Source of the DNA: Devosia oryzisoli
GTDB taxonomy: Bacteria > Pseudomonadota > Alphaproteobacteria > Rhizobiales > Devosiaceae
DNA: 64,000 bases
Reading direction: 5' to 3'
NCBI RefSeq assembly: GCF_014837245.1
Contig: NZ_JACYFU010000001.1
Location: forward strand, 992,001-1,056,000
Shown: positions 27,433 through 37,490 of the stretch, one piece after another
How the letters are laid out: each line of letters opens with the position of its first letter
How positions within the stretch are numbered: position 1 is the stretch's first letter
Translations under genes and position numbers: made by a program
The notes under the pieces: generated by a model
Seen by the model: the letters and a program-made list of their open reading frames with translations, nothing else
What the model was told of the DNA's origin: nothing
Databases searched by the model: none

Positions 27433-30339
27433 ATGGACCGCAAGATGACCCAGCCGCACAGCCATTCCCGTGAGATCGTCGTGCGGGGCGCCCGCGAGCA
27501 CAATCTCAAGGGCATCGATGTGCGCCTGCCGCGCGACAGCCTGATCGTGATGACGGGGCTTTCGGGCTCGGGCAAGTCGTCGCTGGCATTCGACACCATC
27601 TATGCCGAGGGCCAACGGCGCTACGTGGAGTCCCTGTCGGCCTACGCCCGCCAGTTCCTCGAGATGATGCAGAAGCCCGATGTCGAGCACATCGAGGGAC
27701 TGTCACCGGCCATTTCCATCGAGCAAAAGACCACGTCCCGCAACCCGCGCTCGACCGTCGGCACGGTGACGGAAATCTATGACTATCTGCGCCTGCTCTA
27801 TGCCCGCGTCGGCATTCCCTATTCGCCGGCCACGGGGCTACCGATCGAGAGCCAGACGGTCAGCCAGATGGTCGACCGCACCCTGGAATTGCCCGAAGGC
27901 ACCCGGCTCTACCTGCTTGCGCCGATCGCGCGCGGCCGCAAGGGCGAATTCAAGAAGGAACTGGCCGACCTGATGCGCAAGGGCTTCCAGCGCGTCAAGA
28001 TCGACGGCGAATATCACGAAATCGAGGACGCCCCTGCCCTCGACAAGAAATACAAGCACGATATCGAAGTGGTGGTGGACCGCGTCGTCGTGGCTCCCGA
28101 TATTTCCGGCCGCCTGGCCGAGAGTTTCGAAACCGCGCTCAAGCTCGCCGAGGGCATCGCGCTCATCGAACTTGCCGACGAGACAACCGAGGACGGAACG
28201 CCGCGCCAGATCACCTTCTCGGAAAAATTCGCCTGCCCTGTGTCCGGCTTCACCATTGCCGAGATCGAGCCGCGCCTGTTTTCGTTCAACAACCCGTTTG
28301 GCGCCTGCCCGGTCTGCGATGGCCTTGGCACCGAGCAGAAGATCGACCCGGACCAGATCGTGCCAGACGCGACGATGTCTCTGCGCGATGGCGCCATTCT
28401 GCCCTGGTCCAAGACCAGCGCCCCCTACTACCAGCAGACCCTTTCGGCAGTGGTGAAGCACTTCGGCGCTTCCACGGGCACGGCCTGGAACGAGTTGCCC
28501 TTCGATGTGCAGCACGCCGTGCTCTACGGCACCGACAAGACCAAGATCGATTTCGTCTATGATGACGGCCTGCGCCAGTACAAGACCAGCAAGGTCTTCG
28601 AAGGCGTCATCGGCAATCTCGAGCGCCGCTACCGGGAAACCGAAAGCGCTGGCATGCGCGAAGAGATCGAGAAGTACATGTCGGCCAAGCCCTGCATTGC
28701 CTGCGGTGGCTATCGCCTGAAGCCGGAGGCGCTGGCCGTCAAGATCGATGGCCTGCACATCGGTCAAGTCACCGATATGTCGATCCGCAACGCCTCGCAG
28801 TGGTTCATCGATCTGTCGGCCAAGCTGACCCCGACGCAGTCGCAGATCGGCGAGCGCATCCTCAAGGAAATCCGCGAGCGGCTGGCCTTCCTCAACGACG
28901 TGGGGCTGGAATACCTCACCATGTCGCGCAATTCCGGCACGCTGTCGGGCGGTGAATCGCAGCGCATCCGCCTCGCCAGCCAGATCGGCTCGGGCCTCAC
29001 CGGTGTGCTCTACGTGCTGGACGAGCCCTCCATCGGCCTGCACCAGCGCGACAATGCCCGCCTGCTCGAAACCCTGCAGCGGTTGCGGGACCTGGGCAAC
29101 ACCGTCATCGTTGTCGAACACGACGAGGACGCGATTCTGACGGCCGATTATGTTCTCGACATCGGCCCCGGTGCCGGCGTGAACGGCGGCAATATTGTAG
29201 CCGAAGGGACGCCGGACGATATCCTGGCCCACCCGGACTCGCTGACGGGCAAGTACCTCTCTGGTCGCATGGGCATTCCCATGCCTGCCACCCGGCGTGA
29301 GGGCAAGACGGGCAAGACACTCACGATCAAGGGCGCGACCGGCAATAACCTCAAGAACGTCTCGGTCGACATTCCCCTGGGCACCTTCGTGGCCATCACC
29401 GGCGTGTCTGGCGGCGGCAAGTCAACGCTGATGATCGACACCATGTACCAGGCGATCGCGCGCCGGCTGAACGGCGCCCGTGTGGTACCCGCGCCGCACG
29501 AGGCCCTCACAGGTCTGGAGTTCCTCGACAAGGTCATCGACATCGACCAGTCACCGATCGGACGCACGCCGCGTTCAAACCCGGCCACTTACACGGGCGC
29601 CTTCACGCCGCTGCGCGAGTGGTTCGCCGGGCTGCCGGAAGCCAAGGCCCGTGGGTACGGGCCGGGCCGTTTCAGCTTCAACGTCAAGGGCGGACGCTGC
29701 GAGAAGTGCGAAGGCGATGGCGTCCTCAAGATCGAGATGCACTTCCTGCCCGACGTCTACGTCACCTGCGACGTCTGCAAGGGCAAGCGCTACAATCGCG
29801 AGACGCTGGAGGTGCAGTTCAAGGGCAAGTCGATTTCGGACATCCTGGACATGACAATCGATGAGGGCGTCGAATTCTTCTCCGCCGTCCCCGTCATCCG
29901 CGACAAGTTTGCCACCCTGCAGCGCGTGGGCCTGGGCTACGTCAAGATCGGCCAGCCGGCCACCACGCTGTCGGGCGGCGAAGCGCAGCGCGTCAAGCTG
30001 TCCAAGGAACTCAGCAAGCGCGCCACCGGCCGCACGCTCTATATGCTCGATGAGCCCACCACCGGCCTGCACTTCCACGATGTGGCCAAGTTGCTCGAGG
30101 TGCTGCACGAGCTGGTCGACGGCGGCAATACGGTGGTGGTGATCGAGCACAACCTCGAGGTCATCAAGACTGCTGACTGGGTCGTGGATTTGGGCCCTGA
30201 AGGTGGCGATGGCGGGGGCGAGATCGTCGCCATTGGCACCCCGGAAGAGGTGGCGGCCAACTCGCGGTCTCACACCGGGACCTTCCTCAAGGAAGTGATG
30301 GAGCGCCGGCCGCACTTCGCGACGCGGGCTGCGGAGTAG
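27433..30339 (+). CDS. uvrA: excinuclease ABC subunit A
   Basis: A 968-residue ABC-type damage sensor for nucleotide excision repair. Both ATPase halves are visible: Walker [21 protein letters not shown] (first) and [15 protein letters not shown] (second), signature motifs [11 protein letters not shown] and [11 protein letters not shown], and Walker B segments [10 protein letters not shown] and [10 protein letters not shown]. Zinc-finger cysteines occur in [18 protein letters not shown] and CEKCEGDG … CDVCKG. The start is uncertain: ATG 27433, ATG 27445 and an upstream GTG at 27277 are in frame; the short forms agree with the usual N-terminus just before [21 protein letters not shown] control is indicated by the upstream LexA box. 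Confidence 0.97.
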   Translation: MDRKMTQPHSHSREIVVRGAREHNLKGIDVRLPRDSLIVMTGLSGSGKSSLAFDTIYAEGQRRYVESLSAYARQFLEMMQKPDVEHIEGLSPAISIEQKTTSRNPRSTVGTVTEIYDYLRLLYARVGIPYSPATGLPIESQTVSQMVDRTLELPEGTRLYLLAPIARGRKGEFKKELADLMRKGFQRVKIDGEYHEIEDAPALDKKYKHDIEVVVDRVVVAPDISGRLAESFETALKLAEGIALIELADETTEDGTPRQITFSEKFACPVSGFTIAEIEPRLFSFNNPFGACPVCDGLGTEQKIDPDQIVPDATMSLRDGAILPWSKTSAPYYQQTLSAVVKHFGASTGTAWNELPFDVQHAVLYGTDKTKIDFVYDDGLRQYKTSKVFEGVIGNLERRYRETESAGMREEIEKYMSAKPCIACGGYRLKPEALAVKIDGLHIGQVTDMSIRNASQWFIDLSAKLTPTQSQIGERILKEIRERLAFLNDVGLEYLTMSRNSGTLSGGESQRIRLASQIGSGLTGVLYVLDEPSIGLHQRDNARLLETLQRLRDLGNTVIVVEHDEDAILTADYVLDIGPGAGVNGGNIVAEGTPDDILAHPDSLTGKYLSGRMGIPMPATRREGKTGKTLTIKGATGNNLKNVSVDIPLGTFVAITGVSGGGKSTLMIDTMYQAIARRLNGARVVPAPHEALTGLEFLDKVIDIDQSPIGRTPRSNPATYTGAFTPLREWFAGLPEAKARGYGPGRFSFNVKGGRCEKCEGDGVLKIEMHFLPDVYVTCDVCKGKRYNRETLEVQFKGKSISDILDMTIDEGVEFFSAVPVIRDKFATLQRVGLGYVKIGQPATTLSGGEAQRVKLSKELSKRATGRTLYMLDEPTTGLHFHDVAKLLEVLHELVDGGNTVVVIEHNLEVIKTADWVVDLGPEGGDGGGEIVAIGTPEEVAANSRSHTGTFLKEVMERRPHFATRAAE

Positions 30340-30568
30340 CTACCGTGTCGTGACCACGGCACTCCAGCCCATCGACCGGAGACGATCCTGTCGCGCGCGC
30401 TGCGACGGGGTCCGCTCGCGTCGCTAAACGATGCCAATATCAATTGCCACAGTTCATTCAGCGCGCCATGCGTTGACCGCATGAGGGATGTGAGCGCCGG
30501 CCGCTTTCCTTCTCCACCGGATCAGCCCAAGTTTCCATCCTGATGCGATACCTCAGGGAGCAAGTCCG

Positions 30569-30721
30569 ATGTTTGTTAGAGCCGTCTGGCGCATCAGGCG
30601 CCTCGTCGACATTAAGCAGACGCTTCGGGAGATGGACGTTCCTACCACGCGTGACGCCGACATGCTGGGCATTTCGGGCCCCGACTTCTCCAAGATGACC
30701 CGGTCGCTGTTCGACCGCTGA
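30569..30721 (+). CDS. small DUF1127-like protein (50 aa)
   Basis: A short ORF with a good GGGAG eight bases before the ATG and followed by a strong terminator. The peptide starts MFVRAVWRIRRLVDIKQTLR and ends with DADMLGISGPDFSKMTRSLF. The pattern of an Arg/Trp-rich N-terminus followed by a L-G-I-S-x-x-D segment resembles DUF1127 (YjiS-like) micro-proteins, though more diverged than the neighbour at 30921. In rhizobia such proteins act in RNA turnover or phosphate and stress regulation through Arg-rich RNA binding. Family assignment is tentative. Confidence 0.6.
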   Translation: MFVRAVWRIRRLVDIKQTLREMDVPTTRDADMLGISGPDFSKMTRSLFDR

Positions 30722-30750
30722 GCGTTCCCACGTCCTCCCCAAGTGACTTG

Positions 30751-30781
30751 GCCGCCGATCGGCAGATCGGCGGCTTTCGCT
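30751..30781 (+). terminator. intrinsic terminator
   Basis: Perfect 10-bp stem GCCGCCGATC/GATCGGCGGC with a GGCA loop followed by TTTCGCTTT, 30 bp after the 50-aa micro-protein gene. It isolates that gene as its own unit. Confidence 0.8.
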
Positions 30782-30920
30782 TTGTAGAAAGACTAACAAC
30801 GCGCAAAGCAGTCGGTCACGTTGTCATGCACCCGACGCATGGTTCAATTGACCAATCTCTATCTGCTCACTCGCGATGGCCCTCCCTATATCTGTCATCG
30901 TAAACGAAAGGAGATTTCCG

Positions 30921-31070
30921 ATGGACATCCGTAAAACCTTCAAGAAGTGGGCCGCTTACCAGCAGACCGTTCGTGAGCTTGCCGCTCTCGACAACCGTCA
31001 GCTCAACGATCTGGGCATTTCGCGCACCGACATCAGCCGCGTTGCTCGTGATCATGCCAGCTCGCTCTAA
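30921..31070 (+). CDS. DUF1127 (YjiS-like) protein (49 aa)
   Basis: The peptide MDIRKTFKKWAAYQQTVREL continues with AALDNRQLNDLGISRTDISR, the DUF1127 core pattern L-x-x-L-x-x-x-x-L-x-D-I/L-G-I-S-R-x-D-I. AAGGAG precedes the ATG by seven bases and a hairpin terminator follows, so it is a monocistronic micro-protein gene. Members bind RNA through Arg residues in Agrobacterium and affect stress and metabolism; the role here is unknown. A longer frame from 30876 lacks a ribosome-binding site. Confidence 0.88.
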   Translation: MDIRKTFKKWAAYQQTVRELAALDNRQLNDLGISRTDISRVARDHASSL

Positions 31071-31097
31071 GACCAACCCCCCTTTTACTTCAAACCG

Positions 31098-31130
31098 AAC
31101 ACCCGCCTCTCTCTGAGAAGCGGGTGTTTT
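31098..31130 (+). terminator. intrinsic terminator after DUF1127 gene
   Basis: Stem AACACCCGC/GCGGGTGTT (9 bp, perfect) with a 13-base CT-rich loop and a TTTT end. It closes the DUF1127 transcript. Confidence 0.8.
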
Positions 31131-31223
31131 GCTATCTGTGCTCCGCTTTACCGGTTGTGATCGCCCCCACCGGAACGAAGGTCTACGCGCTCCGTTGGCC
31201 GAACTCACCAAAAGGAGCGCAAA

Positions 31224-31784
31224 ATGCAGAATCTTGCGAACAAATCCATTGCCATTCTCGCGACCAATGGGTTCGAACAGTCCGAGCTCGAGGTGCCGCT
31301 GAACAAGCTCCGCGAAGCCGGTGCGAAGGTCGACGTCGTTTCCCTGGAAGCTGGCGAGATCAAGGGTTGGGACAAGAAGGACTGGGGTCGTAGCGTCAAG
31401 GTCGACAAGACGCTCGATGCCGTTTCGGCCGATGACTACGATGCGATCGTCCTGCCTGGCGGCCAGATCAATCCCGACCTCCTGCGCGTGGAGCAGAAGG
31501 CGCTCGACCTCATCAAGGCATTCTGGACGCAGAAGAAGGTCGTTGCCGCGGTCTGCCACGCGCCGTGGCTGCTCATCGAGGCCGGCATCGTCAAGGATCG
31601 CAAGGTCACGAGCTACAACTCGATCAAGACCGACGTCATCAACGCCGGCGGCAAGTGGGAAGACAGCCCGGTCGTCGTCGACCAGGGGCTGGTGACCAGC
31701 CGCAATCCCGGCGACCTCGACGCCTTCTGCGACAAGATCGCCGAGGAGATCAGCGAAGGCCGTCACGATCGGCGCGCGGCCTAA
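31224..31784 (+). CDS. DJ-1/PfpI family protein (YhbO-like)
   Basis: A 186-residue class I glutamine-amidotransferase-like protein. The nucleophile elbow AAVCHAPWLLIEAG carries Cys and the following His; the Glu of the DJ-1 fold is in ATNGFEQSELEVP. The PfpI/YhbO branch is suggested by KDRKVTSYNSIKTDVINAGG. Members are described as intracellular proteases or as protein and nucleotide deglycases that repair glyoxal damage; which applies is debated. AAAGGAG lies eight bases before the ATG. trmFO starts 43 bp downstream on the same strand. Confidence 0.93.
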   Translation: MQNLANKSIAILATNGFEQSELEVPLNKLREAGAKVDVVSLEAGEIKGWDKKDWGRSVKVDKTLDAVSADDYDAIVLPGGQINPDLLRVEQKALDLIKAFWTQKKVVAAVCHAPWLLIEAGIVKDRKVTSYNSIKTDVINAGGKWEDSPVVVDQGLVTSRNPGDLDAFCDKIAEEISEGRHDRRAA

Positions 31785-31827
31785 ACATTGATTGCCCAGA
31801 CATGGCGGGCTTGCTATCTCGCTCGCC

Positions 31828-33210
31828 ATGTCCAAGAACACCATACACATCATCGGCGGCGGTCTCGCCGGTTCGGAAGCGGCCTGGCAGGCTGCCGAGA
31901 CGGGCCTTGAGGTCGTGCTCCACGAGATGCGCGGCACCAAGACCACCGACGCGCACAGCACCACCGACTTCGCCGAGCTGGTCTGCTCCAACAGCTTCCG
32001 CTCCGACGATCACGAGCAGAATGCGGTGGGCCTGCTGCACGAAGAAATGCGGCGATGCGGCTCACTGATCATGCGGGCGGCAGATGCGCACAAGCTCCCG
32101 GCGGGTGGCGCCTTGGCCGTGGACCGCGAGGGGTTCGCAGCGGCCGTGACTGCGGCGATCTCCGGCCACCCCAACATCACTGTTGTCCGTGAGGAAATCG
32201 CGGGGTGGCCCCCCGAGGATTGGCAGCACGTCATCATCGCCACCGGCCCGCTGACATCCCCTGCCCTGGCCGATGCGATTCTGGAACGGACGGGCGAGGA
32301 TTCGCTGGCCTTCTTCGACGCCATCGCACCCATCGTGCACTATGACAGCATCGATCACGAGATTGCCTGGAAGCAATCGCGCTACGATAAGGCGGGACCT
32401 GGCGGTACGGGCGCGGACTACCTGAACCTGCCGATGGACCGCGACCAATACTACGCATTCGTCGAGGCGCTGAAATCGGCGCCCCTGCACGAATTCAAGG
32501 ATTGGGAGAAGGTGCCCTATTTCGACGGCTGCCTGCCGATCGAGGTGATGGCGGAACGCGGCCCAGAGACCCTGCGACATGGCCCAATGAAGCCGGTTGG
32601 GCTCACCAATCCGCGCAATCCCACGGTGAAGCCCTACGCCATCGTGCAACTGCGGCAGGACAACGCCCTGGGAACGCTCTGGAACATGGTCGGCTTCCAG
32701 ACCAAGATGCGCTACGGCGTGCAGACGGAAATCTTCCGAATGATCCCGGGGCTGGAGCATGCGCAGTTTGCGCGGCTCGGCGGCCTGCACCGCAATACCT
32801 TCATCAATTCCCCAAGGGTTCTTGCGCCCGATCTGACCCTCAAGGCCGACCCGCGCATCCGCTTTGCCGGGCAGGTGACGGGCGTCGAAGGCTATGTCGA
32901 GAGTGCCGCCGTGGGACTGATCACGGGACGGCTGACGGCGGCCGATGCCCTCAAGAGACCCATGTCCATGCCGCCCCGCACCACGGCGCTCGGGGCGCTG
33001 GTCGATCATATCACCGGCGGCCATATCGAGGCCGAGAGCTATAGCGGCGCCCGCAGCTTCCAGCCGATGAACGTCAATTTCGGGCTTTTTCCCGAAGTCA
33101 CCATCACCAAGCCGGAGGGCGTGAAGCGCTGGCGCGGCCCTGAAAAGACCATGGCAAAACGCCGGGCGATCACGAGCCGTGCCCTGGCCGATCTCCAGGG
33201 CTGGGCATGA
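31828..33210 (+). CDS. trmFO: methylenetetrahydrofolate–tRNA-(uracil-5-)-methyltransferase TrmFO
   Basis: A 460-residue FAD enzyme that makes 5-methyluridine-54 in tRNA using methylenetetrahydrofolate instead of SAM. The N-terminal dinucleotide motif [20 protein letters not shown] and [12 protein letters not shown], the [20 protein letters not shown] block and the C-terminal GAMLFAD-equivalent region [18 protein letters not shown] support the TrmFO rather than the GidA branch, as does its short length. ATG at 31828 is chosen over the upstream ATG at 31792 because similarity starts at IHIIGGG. The stop overlaps the next gene as ATGA. Confidence 0.95.
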   Translation: MSKNTIHIIGGGLAGSEAAWQAAETGLEVVLHEMRGTKTTDAHSTTDFAELVCSNSFRSDDHEQNAVGLLHEEMRRCGSLIMRAADAHKLPAGGALAVDREGFAAAVTAAISGHPNITVVREEIAGWPPEDWQHVIIATGPLTSPALADAILERTGEDSLAFFDAIAPIVHYDSIDHEIAWKQSRYDKAGPGGTGADYLNLPMDRDQYYAFVEALKSAPLHEFKDWEKVPYFDGCLPIEVMAERGPETLRHGPMKPVGLTNPRNPTVKPYAIVQLRQDNALGTLWNMVGFQTKMRYGVQTEIFRMIPGLEHAQFARLGGLHRNTFINSPRVLAPDLTLKADPRIRFAGQVTGVEGYVESAAVGLITGRLTAADALKRPMSMPPRTTALGALVDHITGGHIEAESYSGARSFQPMNVNFGLFPEVTITKPEGVKRWRGPEKTMAKRRAITSRALADLQGWA

Positions 33211-33662
33211 CGCCGGCGGCGCTCACCCACTACCTGCGCCACAATATTCCGCTTGCCGCGGCCATGGATGTGGCCGTGACGGAGGCGGGCGTGGACGGCG
33301 TCGTTCTCGAGGCGCCGCTCCTCCCGAACATCAATGTCCACGGCACGTTCTTTGGCGGCAGTGCCGCTACCCTGTGCCTGCTGGCGGGCTGGAGCGCGCT
33401 GTTCCTGCGGTTGCAGGCGGAAGGAGCCGAGGTCGACCTCGTCATCCAGCGCACGGAGATGGACTATCTCGCCCCCGTCTCAGGGCCGGCCAGCGCCGCG
33501 GCGGCGATCGATGAAGAACACTGGCCCGGCTTTCTCGCCACCCTTAGCCGGCGCGGCCGGGCACGCATCACCGTGCACGCGCGGCTGCTGTCCAATGCGG
33601 TAATTGCCGGTCGGCTGGTGGGTGACTTCGTAGCCATCGCCAAGGCGCCATCAGCGCCCTGA
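33207..33662 (+). CDS. putative thioesterase (YiiD C-terminal domain type, hot-dog fold)
   Basis: A 151-residue protein with the hot-dog motif [20 protein letters not shown], matching the thioesterase domain found at the C-terminus of E. coli YiiD/FabY-like proteins. A second strand pattern ([18 protein letters not shown]) fits the same fold. Such domains hydrolyse or bind acyl-thioesters. The ATG overlaps the trmFO stop (ATGA), so translation is coupled. Its 3' end overlaps the convergent NDUFAF6-like gene by 12 bp. Substrate unknown. Confidence 0.8.
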   Translation: MTPAALTHYLRHNIPLAAAMDVAVTEAGVDGVVLEAPLLPNINVHGTFFGGSAATLCLLAGWSALFLRLQAEGAEVDLVIQRTEMDYLAPVSGPASAAAAIDEEHWPGFLATLSRRGRARITVHARLLSNAVIAGRLVGDFVAIAKAPSAP

Positions 33663-34496
33663 AAGCGCCCACCACGCCATGCGCCCGATCTTGCGCCAAT
33701 CGGGCAGGTCCGGCGGCATGCCGTAGGGTCCGGAAGACTTCTCGCGCCACAGCCGCAACTGGGCCGCGATGACCGGCAGCAGCGCGAAAGCCGGACGCAG
33801 ATGCACAGGTAACGCCGCCACGGACGTACGCGCCTGCGCCAGATGATCTTCAGCGAGTTCAGCCACCTGGCTGAGCGCCGCATGCACGCCTTCGCTGTCC
33901 TGTCCGGAAAACAGCTCCGCCTCGGCGACGCCATTGGCCGAGAGCACGGAGAGCGGCAGCATGATCCGGCCCTGCGCCGAAACCGCACCGAGCGCGCGCA
34001 AATGGCCCGCCATGGCCTGCGCCACGCCGAGGTGTCCCGCCGCATCGCCCGGCTCGACCGGCGCCCCTTCGTTGAGGATCATCGCCGAAAGCTGCAGCAA
34101 GGTGGACGCTGTCTCGCCCGCATAGCCTTCAAAACTCTCGAGGTCGGGCATCGGGTCGTCGTAAAGGTCGAACCGCCGCGCGCCCAGCAGGCGCTGTAGC
34201 GTGCCTATGGGCAGCCCATAGATATCGAGCGTCTGCAGAAGCGCATCGGCGACAGGGTTCTGGCGGACAGATCCGTGGTCCTTGCCCTCCAACGCATCAT
34301 TCCACCACTGCAGGCGGATTTCGCCCGGCGCCGGATTGGACACGCGCTCGCGGATGGCCGCGACCTCGGCGTTGAACGCATAAAGCGCGGTTATGCCGGG
34401 CCGCTTGTCGACCGGAAGCACCAGCGTTGACAGGTACCGGTCCCGATCAAGCTCGCGCAGGGTGCGCGCCGCGTGGTCAAAGCTCTCAGCGGGCAT
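33651..34496 (-). CDS. squalene/phytoene-synthase-like protein, NDUFAF6 type (complex I assembly factor relative)
   Basis: A 281-residue member of the trans-isoprenyl diphosphate synthase fold, but of the branch related to human NDUFAF6, needed for respiratory complex I assembly. Where true squalene or phytoene synthases have the first Asp-rich catalytic motif, this protein has LYAFNAEVAAIRERVSNPAP followed by GEIRLQWWNDAL, the pattern seen in NDUFAF6. Synthase activity is therefore doubtful. It starts within the end of the Mth938-type gene (11-bp overlap), itself overlapping secDF, forming a coupled series. The carotenoid/hopanoid alternative is less likely because of the altered motif and context. 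Confidence 0.8.
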   Translation of the reverse strand: MPAESFDHAARTLRELDRDRYLSTLVLPVDKRPGITALYAFNAEVAAIRERVSNPAPGEIRLQWWNDALEGKDHGSVRQNPVADALLQTLDIYGLPIGTLQRLLGARRFDLYDDPMPDLESFEGYAGETASTLLQLSAMILNEGAPVEPGDAAGHLGVAQAMAGHLRALGAVSAQGRIMLPLSVLSANGVAEAELFSGQDSEGVHAALSQVAELAEDHLAQARTSVAALPVHLRPAFALLPVIAAQLRLWREKSSGPYGMPPDLPDWRKIGRMAWWALSGR

Positions 34497-34893
34497 TCTC
34501 GACCGCGATCAGGGCTGCTGCCACGGCCCGTTCTTCCGCCAGCAGAACATTGTAGGTGCGGACGGCGCCACCCGTCTGCACGGCCTCGACGATCACCTGG
34601 CGGTCACGCAGGGCTTGCCGGATGGCAGGGTCCATGGCGACGATGTCGTTGCCCAGGCCGATCAGCAGCACGTCGATCTCGTCGGCGGCGTCGAAAACCG
34701 GCTTCAGGCTTTCCATCGTGAGATCGGCCGCCGACTCCACCGGCCAGGCCAGCATGCCGCCCGGAACGCACAACAGCGAACCGCGGTGCGAGGTGTCGCC
34801 GAAGCGAAACCCGCCATTGCCGTAGGCGTCTATGCCGACGCGCCGGGGGTAGATTCCCGCTGCGCCCCGCTCGCGCTCAGACGGTTGCGCCAT
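34486..34893 (-). CDS. Mth938-like domain protein (DUF498, NDUFAF3 relative)
   Basis: A 135-residue Mth938-domain protein. Features are the N-terminal IDAYGNGGFRFGDTSHRGSL, the central DVLLIGLGNDIVAMDPAIRQ and the final VEAVQTGGAVRTYNVLLAEE, all typical of the family to which human NDUFAF3, a complex I assembly factor, belongs. Start ATG 34893 gives the usual N-terminus and overlaps the secDF end by 17 bp. Alphaproteobacterial members are known to sit next to SecDF, suggesting a role in membrane protein assembly. The NDUFAF6-type gene follows with an 11-bp overlap. Confidence 0.88.
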   Translation of the reverse strand: MAQPSERERGAAGIYPRRVGIDAYGNGGFRFGDTSHRGSLLCVPGGMLAWPVESAADLTMESLKPVFDAADEIDVLLIGLGNDIVAMDPAIRQALRDRQVIVEAVQTGGAVRTYNVLLAEERAVAAALIAVENAR

Positions 34894-37432
34894 CCGTGGA
34901 CTTTTCCTTGTTGGCCGGCGTCGTCGGATCATCAGACTTCTGCTTGAGGCCGAAGTTGATGAGGATCGGGCCGTTCACGATCACGGACGAGTACATGCCC
35001 ACCAGCGACCCGAAGGTCATGGCGATCGTGAAGCTGCGCAACACCTCGCCACCGAACAGAACCAGCGGCACCAGAGCCAGCAGCACGGTGAACTGCGTGA
35101 GCGAGGTGCGCACGATGGTCTGGTTGATGGAGAGGTCGATCAACTCGGGCAAAGGCATCTTCCGGTGTTTGCGCAGATTCTCGCGTATTCGGTCCGACAC
35201 CACCACGGTTTCGTTGAGCGAGAGGCCGACAAGGGTCAGAACCGCCGCGATCGAACTGAGGTTGAACTCGAGCCCTGTCAGCGAGAAGAGCCCGATGGTC
35301 ATGATGATGTCGTGCGAGGTCGTGGTCACAGCGGCCAGCGCGAATTGCCATTCGAACCGGAACCAGATGTAGACCAAGATACAGGCGAGCGCGATGATGA
35401 CGGCGATCGTCCCCTTCCACGCCAGCTCACCCGAAACCGTGCCGCTCACCGCCTCGGTGCGGCGGATTTCATACTGGTCTCCCGCGAGCGCATCGCGGAT
35501 CTTAGTGACGGCTGCCTGGTCGGCGTCCTGTCCGCCCTCCTGCGCCTGCACGCGCACCAAAACGTCCTCGGGCGTGCCAAAACCCTGGACCTGTACTTCG
35601 CCGAGTTCGAGCCCGTCGAGCAACTCGCGCACACGGCCCACATCGGCCGGGCCCTCAGTGTGCTGCACCTCGATGGCCGTTCCGCCGACAAAATCGATGC
35701 CGAGGTTGAAACCCTTGAAGTACGCGGCGCCCACGGAAATCACCGACATGATGATCGAGAGCGCGATGACGTAGCGCGAGATCTTCATGAAGGGGATCTT
35801 CGTCCCGTCGGGGATGAAGCGGAAGTGCTGGATCTTGAGGGTCTTGGGACGCACGCGGCGATACCACAGGCCGACCTGGTAGGAGGTCACCGTATAGGAG
35901 GTAAAGAGCGAGGTCAGGATGCCGAGGCCGAGGGTCACGGCAAAGCCCTGCACCGGGCCTGAGCCCATGAAATAGAGCACGACGGCGGCCACCAGCTGCG
36001 TCAGGTGCGAGTCGACAATGGTGCCCCACGCCCGCTCGAAGCCGGCGGTAATGGCTTGCAGCGGCGACTTTCCGGATCGCTGCTCTTCTCGCATGCGCTC
36101 GTAGATGAGCACGTTGGCGTCCACGGCCATGCCGATGGTGAGCACGATACCGGCGATGCCCGGCAAGGTCAGCGTCGCCCCCATCAACGACAGGGCGGCA
36201 AAGATCAGGATGACGTTCAGCACCAGCGAGACGTTGGCGAAGACGCCCCAGACGCCATAGGCGATGACCATGAAGCCGACCACCAGCACGGCGGCGACGA
36301 CACCGGCGGTGAGGCCGGCGCGGATGGAATCGGCGCCGAGGCTGGCGTCGACGGTGCGCTCCTCCACCACGTCGAGGCTAGCCGGCAGGGCGCCGGCGCG
36401 CAACAGCACCGCCAGGTCGTTGGCGGACGCGGTGGTGAAGTTGCCGCTGATCTGGCCGGTACCGCCGGTGATCGGCTGCTGGATCACGGGCGCGGTGATC
36501 ACGGTGTCGTCCAGCACGATGGCGAAACGCTTGCCAACGTTCTGCGAGGTGATTTCGCCGAAGGTGATGGCACCGCGAGTGTCGAACTTGAAGCTCACCA
36601 CTGGTATGCCGCGCTGCTGATCGTAGGACGGCTGCGCGTCCACCAGCGACTCGCCGCCGAGGGCGACGTCTTCGTAAACCAGTTCCTTGGTGCCATCCTG
36701 GGTCGGCAGCACCATGGTGCCCGCCGGCAAGCCCTGCGCCTCGGCCTGCTCGGCAGACATGCCAGGATAGACCATGTGGAAGGTCAGCCGGGCCGTCTGG
36801 GAAATGATATTCTTGAGCCGCTGAGAGTCGCCGAAGCCCGGCACCTGGACCAGTACACGGGTATCGCCCTGGCGCTGAATCGACGGCTCGGTCGTGCCCA
36901 GTTCGTCAATGCGGCTGCGGATCACCTCCAGCGACTGGGCGACCAGCGAGCTCATGCGCTGCGTGATGCCCTCCGGCGTCAGCGTGACGGACAGCTTGCC
37001 GTCGGCCGTTTCACCAAAGGCCAATTCCTCGACGCCCGTACCGCCGAACATCACGTTGCTCAGGGTGTTCTGGAGGCCGCGCAGCGCGGTTTCCGCCTGC
37101 GGCTTCTGGCTCGGGTCCGTCAGTTCGATATAGATGGAGTTGGTGGCCGGATCGGTCGTGATCAGGTTGCCGATGCCATTCTGGTTTGCCAGCACATTGC
37201 GCGCGTCGCGTCGCAGGTCGCTCAGCCGCTGTTCGACGATGCCGCTGCGATCCACCTCGAGCAGCAGGTGCGATCCGCCCTGCAGGTCGAGGCCCAGTAC
37301 GAGGCCCGGCTTGGGCAGCCAACCCGGCAGGGACGCCTGGACATCCTTGGGCAGGAAGTTGGGCATCGCGATCACGATGCCCAGCACCGCAACGAGTAGG
37401 ATGATGATTGCGCGGATCGGCGAATGCTGCAT
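34877..37432 (-). CDS. secDF: fused protein translocase subunits SecD–SecF
   Basis: An 851-residue natural fusion, each half with six transmembrane helices and one large periplasmic domain. It uses the proton gradient to pull preproteins through SecYEG. SecD features are LVLGLDLQGGSHLLLEVD near residue 46–63 and VGKRFAIVLDDTVITAPVIQ; SecF features are FNLGIDFVGGTAIEVQ near residue 600 and LSLNETVVVSDRIRENL near 765. ATG at 37432 is used because the preceding seven residues of the longer frame lie in a probable terminator region. yajC is 58 bp upstream with a hairpin between. Confidence 0.97.
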   Translation of the reverse strand: MQHSPIRAIIILLVAVLGIVIAMPNFLPKDVQASLPGWLPKPGLVLGLDLQGGSHLLLEVDRSGIVEQRLSDLRRDARNVLANQNGIGNLITTDPATNSIYIELTDPSQKPQAETALRGLQNTLSNVMFGGTGVEELAFGETADGKLSVTLTPEGITQRMSSLVAQSLEVIRSRIDELGTTEPSIQRQGDTRVLVQVPGFGDSQRLKNIISQTARLTFHMVYPGMSAEQAEAQGLPAGTMVLPTQDGTKELVYEDVALGGESLVDAQPSYDQQRGIPVVSFKFDTRGAITFGEITSQNVGKRFAIVLDDTVITAPVIQQPITGGTGQISGNFTTASANDLAVLLRAGALPASLDVVEERTVDASLGADSIRAGLTAGVVAAVLVVGFMVIAYGVWGVFANVSLVLNVILIFAALSLMGATLTLPGIAGIVLTIGMAVDANVLIYERMREEQRSGKSPLQAITAGFERAWGTIVDSHLTQLVAAVVLYFMGSGPVQGFAVTLGLGILTSLFTSYTVTSYQVGLWYRRVRPKTLKIQHFRFIPDGTKIPFMKISRYVIALSIIMSVISVGAAYFKGFNLGIDFVGGTAIEVQHTEGPADVGRVRELLDGLELGEVQVQGFGTPEDVLVRVQAQEGGQDADQAAVTKIRDALAGDQYEIRRTEAVSGTVSGELAWKGTIAVIIALACILVYIWFRFEWQFALAAVTTTSHDIIMTIGLFSLTGLEFNLSSIAAVLTLVGLSLNETVVVSDRIRENLRKHRKMPLPELIDLSINQTIVRTSLTQFTVLLALVPLVLFGGEVLRSFTIAMTFGSLVGMYSSVIVNGPILINFGLKQKSDDPTTPANKEKSTDGATV

Positions 37433-37444
37433 GGACGAATTCCA

Positions 37445-37482
37445 GAAAAACAAAGCGCCAGCGCTCTTTCGAGCGCCGGCGC
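37445..37482 (-). terminator. intrinsic terminator/attenuator between yajC and secDF
   Basis: Read on the minus strand, GCGCCGGCGCTC and GAGCGCTGGCGC form a 12-bp stem with one mismatch and a GAAA loop (positions 37482–37455), followed by TTTGTTTTTC. This is a canonical terminator placed inside the yajC–secDF unit and 13 bases before the secDF ATG. It may cut secDF transcription relative to yajC. Confidence 0.65.
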
Positions 37483-37490
37483 AGAGATGG

